Shown here: positions 58,764 to 64,000 of the stretch, one piece after another
Numbering within the stretch: position 1 is the first letter of the stretch
How the letters are laid out: every line of letters starts with the position of its first letter
NCBI GenBank assembly: GCA_902728285.1
Contig: CACVBU010000181.1
Location: forward strand, 310,001-374,000
Direction: 5' to 3'
Length of the DNA stretch: 64,000 nt
Source of the DNA: Clytia hemisphaerica
Lineage: Eukaryota; Cnidaria; Hydrozoa; Leptothecata; Clytiidae
Translations under genes and position numbers: made by a program
Notes under the pieces: generated by a model
What the model saw: the letters and a program-made list of their open reading frames with translations, nothing else
Told to the model about the DNA's origin: nothing
Database searches by the model: none

Positions 58764-61700
58764 ATGGCGGAGCAATACGACTTGACATCCAAAGTTGGAA
58801 CTTATCTTGACAGGCATCTTGTCTTTCCACTTCTAGAGTTTCTATCAAGTAAAGAGGTAAAACATGTTACTTTATTTTTTATGCTTTGAAAATGTTATGC
58901 TACTAATTAATAATCATGAATAATGTTCTTTTAGAACAGTCGTCTATAATTTCCAAAATTTTCCCAACATTAGCAACTCCAGAAGATTTTTCAAGTTTTA
59001 ATTTTTTTTTCAAAATCTATCCTATCTTGTAGAGCTTTGAAAAAGAAAGAAAATGAGGGGTCATAGGCCTCCAGAGGATAAGTGGTTGTAAAGATATTCA
59101 AATTTTAGTGTCAAAATTTTGACTAAAAATGTCAAAAAAAGGTTAGGAAAATAGCTTGGAAAAATTCGAAAAATGTGTCAAAAAAGAAAAAAAAGAAATT
59201 TTCCAGTCATGCTTCTTAAATTTTGCATATCTCATTTTCTAGTGTAGCTAGAGACCTCAAATTTGTAGGGAGAATTCTTTGATGGTGTTAAAATATTATT
59301 ATATAAAAATATTTGTAAAATATTTAGTATATTTATCAAAGATATATCTTTTTTTGAAAAAAGAAGACATTGCATTGTTTTATTTTTTGTTTTTGAAGAA
59401 AATAGCTTGGAAAAAGGTTGAAATGAGTCAAAAAAGGTGGTAGGACCCATTTTCAAGGGGCCTCTGGAAATGGAGGAACAAAAAGTTATAAGTAAAGAAT
59501 AAGTTTTTCTGAAAGGAGAAACCCCAAATGAAAAGAAAATCCATTTCGGCAGAAATGTAAACTTTTTTTTGGGACATTCCCATGCTAAAAAGCAAAAAAG
59601 TTTAAAAAAACTAAATGAAAATGAAAGAACTAGAATTAGCGAATGTGATTTTTGAATTCCTCACCCTTTTTCTGATAAACATACAAAGTTTCAGCCTCCA
59701 ATTACTTTTTCCTCCGTTTCCAGACACATTTATTCTTCGAAAGTTGCAAATTTCTTTTCTCCCGTCTGCAAACAATTTTCAAAATGTTGCAAAACGTTCG
59801 GCATTTTACCAATTTGCCGTCTAGCCCGTGTCCACAGTGTTATATACCGCTGGAAAGCTAAGATCACGGGCTTTCTTTTAGTAAAAACCGGAACGCTTTA
59901 GCATACATAGAAGAAAAGTTAGAAGGGTTCAAAGTTCACGGAAAAATGAAACATTTGGTTTGACGTCAACGATAGTTGCGTGACTTCTGGAGTCGCTACC
60001 AACATGCAAGAGGAGAGGGGCCACTCGCATATCAATTTTTCCTACGCTTAGCGTATTCTGACGCTAAAGGGTGGGTGGGTGTATTAGATAGAGTGTCGTT
60101 TAGAAAATCTACTAGAGATATCGATTTTTGAGGCCCAAAGAGATGTTCAAATAATCCAGCAGAAAACTACTGTGAAGTCGGGTAACTTGCCTACTGTTGT
60201 AGCCCTTAAACGAAATGGTAGAATAGAGCTGCTTTGGTTGGTCAGTCATTTGATGGCTATGCATACATGCAAGTTTTCCTTCACTGACAGTTAGTCACAC
60301 TCTAGTGTCCCGCCAAAATGCGTATCAAAGATTTATTATGCGAAAGCACTACTGTATCGTTTAGGCCGATGAAATTTACATATGAGTTTACCGTCGGCCG
60401 CCCGCATCTCTAAAAAGCACCCGCATGAAAATTTCATTATCTTCAAAATTCCTAAAATTTGGCGGCCATTTTAGTTTTTTGCCAAATCTAGCGCCACTGT
60501 AGCAATCGATCTTTATTTTTCGTTCGCAAAACATGCGTAGGGTTGAAGCGAAGCAAAATTTTTTATTTTGAGAGAGAATGGTTAGCAGAAATGGTGGATA
60601 AGGTGCTGTTGGGAAAATAATGAATAATGAATAATGAAATCATGCCGCATCTATTTTTGGGTAAGTTCACGACGGTAAACTCATATGTAAATTTCATCGG
60701 CCTTACTTGACTCTCAAGCAAAAAAATGCGCTGCAAAACTTCTAAAGTGATTCATGAAAAAATAACCCAGCGCTTTTTAATGAAATTAACATTTTCAAAA
60801 ACTTTAAGAAATTGCCTAAAATTTGAGCCAAGCCAACCTTGAAAACTAATTTGAAGATCAACTTCCCAAGAAAAAGATCTACAGGGGAGGCGGAACCCAC
60901 CTAGATCCGCGCACCGCCGAATAGGCTATTTCCCAGAAATTTTGCCGAACTTCAAACAATGACCCATTTACATGTGCGGAATTATTTTTACTTTAGCGTA
61001 TAAACAAGGCCTTAAAAATCGAAGCGCTGTCTCGGGAATTGATAACAAAATTTGGTTGGATATTTGGCTGCTGCACGTTCGTAATCTGTCATTTTGTCTC
61101 ATTTTAAAAGTTTTCAAGTTTTTAAAATTGATTGTCTTGGGATCTTGAACTTGATTCAGGTAACTCTCATCCTTGCTGTTGCAAATTTATACATCCTGTA
61201 GATGACTGATGTTGTTTTTTCTGAAAGCTTGATTTACTAGTGTGACTAACTAACCTTACGGCCTGAAGCCGTTAAAAATTGCGAATATATGCAATTTACT
61301 AAAAATCTGGTCCAAGATATGGTCATAACTTTTTTTAGCTTTATTTCTGACCCCTACTACTAATGTTTTTTGGAATCAACATTAAATTTCTGATAATTTG
61401 ATATGCCACATGACTATGTTTTGAGAAAGTTGGTGTTAGGCTATTTTTGGTCCGGGGTTGCGCTGAGTACCCCGCAGAAATGGGGCCCGGACAAAATTTT
61501 TTATTTTTTTGTTCTTTTTATTTAATTTGGCAGCTTTTATACATATGCCACTAAATTCTTTCTAATTTTCTTTTTCTTTTTCTTACGTAGGGAGGGGTCC
61601 CTACGTAAATGTTGACTTTTTCAATTCTTCCTTTTAATCTTTTCGATTTTTTTTATCTTATCAGTTAGGCTCAGGGTTGGAGCTCAAAACATGCGTCATT

Positions 61701-63308
61701 ATTTAAATGATCTAGAATGGTTGAGCACCAACTTAAAAGGGAAATGGTTAAGTCTGTAAAGTGTAGAAGAGGCCTTCTTCTATTTCTTCGAGTGTTGAAA
61801 GGTCCTTGAACAATTTTTAATGGACATCATTTATAATGCAAGACATTATGATATTAAAAACCTACATATAATGTACAGCATTATTTTCAGTGGTGAGTTA
61901 GGGCTGCAATAGAAGTCTAAAATTCAATGCAATTTCAAATCAATATTCACCATGCAGGCTTCAACATATATATATGTTATTTTTGCAGTTTTTGATGTTA
62001 TCTACAACCCTTATTGATGTAAACTCAAAATTGGAAGTGGAGAATAAAGGGTTGGTTTAAAAGGGGCATTAATAATACATTGTAAAATGCTGATAAGGAA
62101 GCCAAAACCTTACATTACAGTCGTTTTACAATTTCTATTACAGATTTATGATGAAACGGAACTTCTTAAGGGCAGATTGGAACTTCTGCAAGGAACAAAC
62201 ATGTTGGATTTTGTGAAAGATGAATATCAGAAACTTCACCAAACAGACGATGTTCCACAAGGTAACCAATATGCTCATGTGCAGTTAGTTTTCACAAGGA
62301 AAAGGACAAGGACATTATAAAATCAGATGGTTTGAGATATTTGGCCTGCAGAAAGCTTATTTGGGCTTGAGTAAAACCTCTAAGTATGTTCGGGTAACTA
62401 TTTTCCAAAGTCAAGATATCACAATTTGAAATTCTTACGTTGAAATTCTATTGTCTTCTTACTAAAAGTCAAAAACCTGTAATTTAAATATCTCAAAAAT
62501 ATTTAGGTAAAAATATTAAGATTACACATGCCAAATAATATATCAAACCATGTATTTTTCCCCAGATTTCCCACTTTACTGCATCAGAAAATTTGCGAAA
62601 AAATATGATGCAGACGGTTGACGTGAACAGGACAATTTTTCGATGGCCGCCTAATCTTATAATGGGGGGTTTCAAGGGATACCCGATTCCGCAATTCCGC
62701 CAATTTTTTCTCCAATTTCCGTCAAACCGTCTTAAATTGTACCAAAATTCCGTCACCGATATTCCTTTGAAATTCAATATTTTTGTCGAAAATTCCGCAA
62801 ATTTTGAATATCTTTTACCAATTCCGAAATTCCGCAAATTTTTTTGCTAAATTCCGTTTCTCCGCACTAAAATTGTCTAATTTTCCATCTCCGTCAGAGA
62901 ACCCAATTTCCGTAATTCCGTCTAAATTTTCGCCAAATTCCGCCACTCTGTCCGAAAAAAGGGCCGATTCCGCTCCTCCGCCAACCATGAAACCCCCTTC
63001 TATAATAAGTTAGAAAGTTCAAAAAGAAATAAACATTTCTATATGATTTTTGTCTTGATTAGAAACCTTTATTTTTATATCAGTTATTTTATATTGTATT
63101 ATTACCAGATACATAATTTAGTAGAATTGTAAAAATTAAGCCAACAAGAGCAAATTGTTATGAATTTTTCTTTCTTTTCTTTGTGTACAGAACTTCTTGA
63201 TAAACGTTCAGAGGTCATTCAACAGATGAAAGACTTGGAAGCATCAACAGAAGCAATCACAACTGCTTTTGATGATCCTGATTTTCAACGAGAAGCAGCA
63301 AATGCCAG
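58764..63308 (+). CDS. EIF3E: Eukaryotic translation initiation factor 3 subunit E, first three coding exons
   Basis: eIF3e is a PCI-domain subunit of the eIF3 complex, which binds the 40S ribosome during initiation. Exons: 58764-58856 ([20 protein letters not shown] then [11 protein letters not shown]), 62144-62261 ([20 protein letters not shown] then [15 protein letters not shown]), and 63191-63308 ([20 protein letters not shown] then [14 protein letters not shown]). All joins are in phase and the order matches the eIF3e N-terminus. The helical repeats and PCI domain, about three quarters of the roughly 440-aa family length, must lie beyond the right edge. The last donor is AG|GTATG at 63309. 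The gene is divergent from BSDC1. Confidence 0.9.
58857..62143 (+). other. eIF3e intron 1
   Basis: 3.3 kb from GTAAAA to TTACAG. It holds the Harbinger-like MITE at 60364-60702 and a repeat copy at about 60008-60076. Near 59050-59075 the AAAATGAGGGGTCAT phrase also occurs near 44860 in the hAT-like element, hinting at a related remnant. GGGGTACTC-like and GC-rich patches occur near 61455-61490. No coding signal. Confidence 0.55.
60364..60702. mobile_element. 339-bp PIF/Harbinger-like MITE
   Basis: Perfect 33-bp inverted ends beginning GGCCGATGAAATTTACATAT, flanked by TTA on both sides (60361-60363 and 60703-60705). A 3-bp TTA/TAA duplication with GGC-initial ends is the PIF/Harbinger signature (family knowledge). 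No transposase inside. Perfect ends suggest it is young. Confidence 0.85.
62325..62550. mobile_element. Diverged copy of the 32-kb TTAA MITE
   Basis: ATGGTTTGAGATATTTGGCC at the left and GCCAAATAATATATCAAACCAT at the right form inverted ends. The interior CTGCAGAAAGCTTATTTGGG and ATTACACATGCC match the 32134-32443 element in the same orientation. The outermost bases and TTAA are lost, and it is about 80 bp shorter. Confidence 0.65.
62680..62990 (+). repeat. Degenerate ATTCCG-type simple repeat
   Basis: Many irregularly spaced ATTCCG, TTTCCGTC and CCGCAA words over about 310 bp, not in fixed register. Low-complexity sequence; the open frames through it are an artefact of composition. Confidence 0.6.
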
Positions 63309-64000
63309 GTATGATATTGTACCTTCAGAAGTTCAAAGGGTCTGCTTGACATCTTTTCATGAGCTTAAAATGCTATTTTCTCTCACACATATTCATAGTG
63401 TCCTCCAGGGTATGTTCCCCCCACCAAATTCTTGATTTTTTTAAATCTCCCCCCTCTTTTTTGCTTTCCCCCCAGAAAATTCTGAAAATATCAGTTCCCC
63501 CCATATATTCAATTTCAACCTGGCACAAAGTAAAATTTTGCTGCAAAAGGAAAACCAGACAAAATAGAACGAAAATGGGTTAATGTAAAAAAACATGCTT
63601 AGAAAAGTAGACTTAAAACAACAATAAAATGAAAAATTTAAATCCTAAATAAAATCCAAACAACTTCCCCCCCCCCACCAAATTTGCCAACTATCGATAT
63701 TTTACCCCCTCTTTTTTTCCCCCCTTTACTATTCAAATTTTCATTTTCCCCCCTCGCCCATTCAAAATTGGAAAATTGGTGACACTATGATATTTCTCTC
63801 ACAAGTTTTAAAAAAGTCATTTCAGTCTTAAAATTCAGCAAAGTTCAATAAAATATTAATATTTTACAGTGTGGCAACACCCATAAGCAGTTGCTAGGCT
63901 TAGTTTGGGCTTGATTGCTGTGTCCATTTTCTGTTTTACAAGAATTGAAGAAAATGAAAATGAACTTTCTACTGCACTTTTACCATAGTAATAAGGAGTC
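63309..64000 (+). other. Start of eIF3e intron 3
   Basis: After the GTATGA donor there is C-rich low-complexity sequence (CCCCCC blocks between 63412 and 63755) and then AT-rich sequence to the window edge. The fourth eIF3e exon is not in view. Confidence 0.6.

Larger units (their letters stand above)
62262..63190 (+). other. eIF3e intron 2 with MITE copy and ATTCCG-rich stretch
   Basis: The left part (62325-62550) is a copy of the TTAA MITE of 32134-32443. The middle (about 62680-62990) is made of irregular ATTCCG/TTCCGYC repeats. The rest is AT-rich. Confidence 0.6.

Noticed and set aside
57847..60076. A 2.2-kb transposon bounded by the inverted AGCGTC repeats
   Set aside because: The interval contains BSDC1 exon 1 and eIF3e exon 1 and their promoter. 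Two independent repeat copies are a simpler reading.
61430..61620. GC-rich patch as a separate gene or CpG island
   Set aside because: No open frame or boundary; it reads as a decayed repeat within eIF3e intron 1.
62593..63013. Open frames across the ATTCCG-rich stretch
   Set aside because: They follow from a simple-repeat composition that lacks stops and have no protein features.

Overview
This window is animal nuclear DNA. It is AT-rich, the genes are split by GT-AG introns, and large parts are transposon debris. Gene content (a Rho exchange factor of the ARHGEF17 type, a class III sugar transporter, BSDC1, eIF3e) and the mix of CR1-like LINEs, a Ty3/gypsy element and many MITEs suggest an invertebrate. 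An early-branching one such as a cnidarian is my best guess, but the sequence alone does not fix the species.

Layout. (1) 474-19437, + strand: a complete ARHGEF17/TEM4 orthologue. It has 16 coding exons that join in phase to 2,503 codons, with a single 4-kb first coding exon for a disordered N-terminus, then DH, PH-like and beta-propeller regions. (2) 36530-23765, - strand, convergent with (1): a complete SLC2A10/12-type transporter, 16 coding exons and 625 codons. Its introns hold a 5'-truncated LINE (27984-29469), a 657-bp terminal-inverted-repeat element with a 9-bp target duplication, a TTAA-flanked MITE and foldbacks. (3) 37863-38883: a palindromic element with 366-bp arms. (4) 58359-39499, - strand: BSDC1. 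Its first exon (58313-58359) is separated from exon 2 (43908-43980) by a 14.3-kb intron. That intron holds a CR1-like LINE with a PHD/CCCH-finger ORF1, a 985-bp hAT-like element nested inside that ORF1, a 321-bp tandem repeat array, a small TACCG-ended MITE and a complete Ty3/gypsy retrotransposon (52652-57456) with identical 191-bp LTRs. (5) 58764 to beyond the right edge, + strand: the first three coding exons of eIF3e, divergent from BSDC1 across 404 bp that probably form a shared promoter. A Harbinger-like MITE lies in its first intron.

The host genes are unrelated housekeeping or signalling genes and do not form a pathway. What ties the window together is layered transposition into introns. 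Nested insertions, target duplications and LTR identity give a relative age order: CR1 is older than the hAT-like insertion in it, and the Ty3/gypsy element looks very young.

No CRISPR, rRNA or convincing tRNA was seen. Exon borders come from reading splice signals and checking phase by eye, without transcripts. One junction in BSDC1 (near 43.15-43.32 kb) does not close in phase and is flagged.
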